Shown in pieces: positions 63,712 to 64,000 of a DNA stretch of 64,000 nucleotides. The notes beneath the pieces are model-generated. The model was given only the letters and a program-made list of their open reading frames with translations, did no database searches and was not told the origin of the DNA. Each line of letters begins with the position of its first letter. Within the stretch, counting starts at the first letter, position 1. The position numbers were made by a program, and so were the translations under genes. Source of the stretch: Cognataquiflexum aquatile (lineage in GTDB: Bacteria; Bacteroidota; Bacteroidia; Cytophagales; Cyclobacteriaceae). The stretch lies in NCBI RefSeq assembly GCF_003316845.1, contig NZ_QMIK01000003.1:124001-188000 (forward strand). The letters run 5' to 3'.

Positions 63712-64000
63712 ATGGCAGACATGATGGATCAGGATAATTTTGATGAGGAAGAGTTGGATGTAGAACTCTTTGAGCACTTTAGTTTTACGATTGACAAAGG
63801 ACAAACCCCGACCAGGGTCGATAAATTTTTAACTGACAGGTTGCCAAATGCCACCCGAAACAGGGTTCAGAATGCGATAGACGCAGGTTTTGTTCAGATT
63901 AATGGCAAGCCTACCAAAGCAAATTATAAGGTCAAGCCTCTGGATGAAATCAAGGTTTTTCTCGAAAAACCGCCAAGGGACACTGAGGTCATTCCGGAGG
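63712..64000 (+). CDS. RluD-type ribosomal large-subunit pseudouridine synthase, N-terminal part
   Basis: About 96 residues before the window edge. After an acidic start (DQDNFDEEELDVELFEH) comes FTIDKGQTPTRVDKFLTDRL, then RNRVQNAIDAGFVQINGKP, an S4-like RNA-binding domain as in RluD proteins that isomerise uridines in 23S rRNA. The catalytic domain is beyond the edge. Divergent from the PLP enzyme, about 60 bp apart. Confidence 0.85.
   Translation, partial: MADMMDQDNFDEEELDVELFEHFSFTIDKGQTPTRVDKFLTDRLPNATRNRVQNAIDAGFVQINGKPTKANYKVKPLDEIKVFLEKPPRDTEVIPE

Overview
The window is a chromosomal segment of a Bacteroidota bacterium, most likely class Cytophagia, family Cyclobacteriaceae (Algoriphagus-like). 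The evidence is two proteins with type IX secretion (T9SS) C-terminal sorting tails, a SusC/SusD pair, DUF6089 and DUF3810 proteins, Bacteroidota-type TAnnTTTG promoter boxes, a long S16 protein and the conserved CBS/nadK/DUF6089/uppS/bamA/ompH gene order. The genus is an inference. I saw no plasmid, phage, transposase or CRISPR signal.

Layout. 1-3.6 kb: radA (cut by the window edge) and polA. 3.8-9.6 kb: small secreted or membrane proteins, an unfamiliar 1189-residue membrane protein, a DUF2784-like protein and a decayed TPR gene. 9.7-15.4 kb: a 1920-residue secreted mosaic protein. 15.8-25.7 kb: thioredoxin, the outer-membrane assembly operon (CBS, nadK, DUF6089, uppS, bamA, two ompH/skp), an operon yqeY-cvpA-pabA, and pdxJ divergent from it. 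25.7-32.8 kb: DUF3810, Nfu, a porin-like protein, a large regulatory-domain/plug protein, a small charged protein and gltX. 33-36.5 kb: a lipocalin-like lipoprotein, the rpsP-rimM-trmD-rplS operon and tRNA-Arg(CCT). 36.7-51.7 kb: a secreted catabolic island with a Planctomycetes-type cytochrome/DUF1549/DUF1553 protein, a DUF1501 protein, a DUF2231/cytochrome/LRR protein, a CRTAC1-type FG-GAP protein, a lipoprotein and SusD/SusC. 52-56 kb: a PH-domain protein, then dipeptidase, RidA and a GntP transporter. 56-64 kb: a T9SS protein, DUF4105, uvrB, an AlbA-type protein, a D-cysteine desulfhydrase/ACC deaminase-type PLP enzyme and the start of an rluD-type gene.

The most unusual content is intergenic. 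Several spacers hold short-unit tandem arrays (7 bp or 10-11 bp period). At three loci these occur as inverted pairs separated by roughly 100-130 bp. The clearest case is two related elements of about 280 bp that fill both spacers around ridA, each with GAAATA-type 11-mer arrays facing an inverted array. Heptamer arrays occur between radA and polA, before ridA, before tRNA-Arg and before the AlbA gene. A decayed second copy of the 3' end of rplS plus its terminator lies about 1 kb away from the real one, with the lipocalin-like gene between them. A 23-24 bp motif is shared upstream of susC and of the 1920-residue protein.

Functionally the window mixes housekeeping genes (replication and repair, translation, outer-membrane biogenesis, cofactor synthesis) with an accessory load of secreted, carbohydrate-related proteins typical of polymer-degrading Cytophagia. 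All functions are read from sequence motifs and family knowledge; no search was run.
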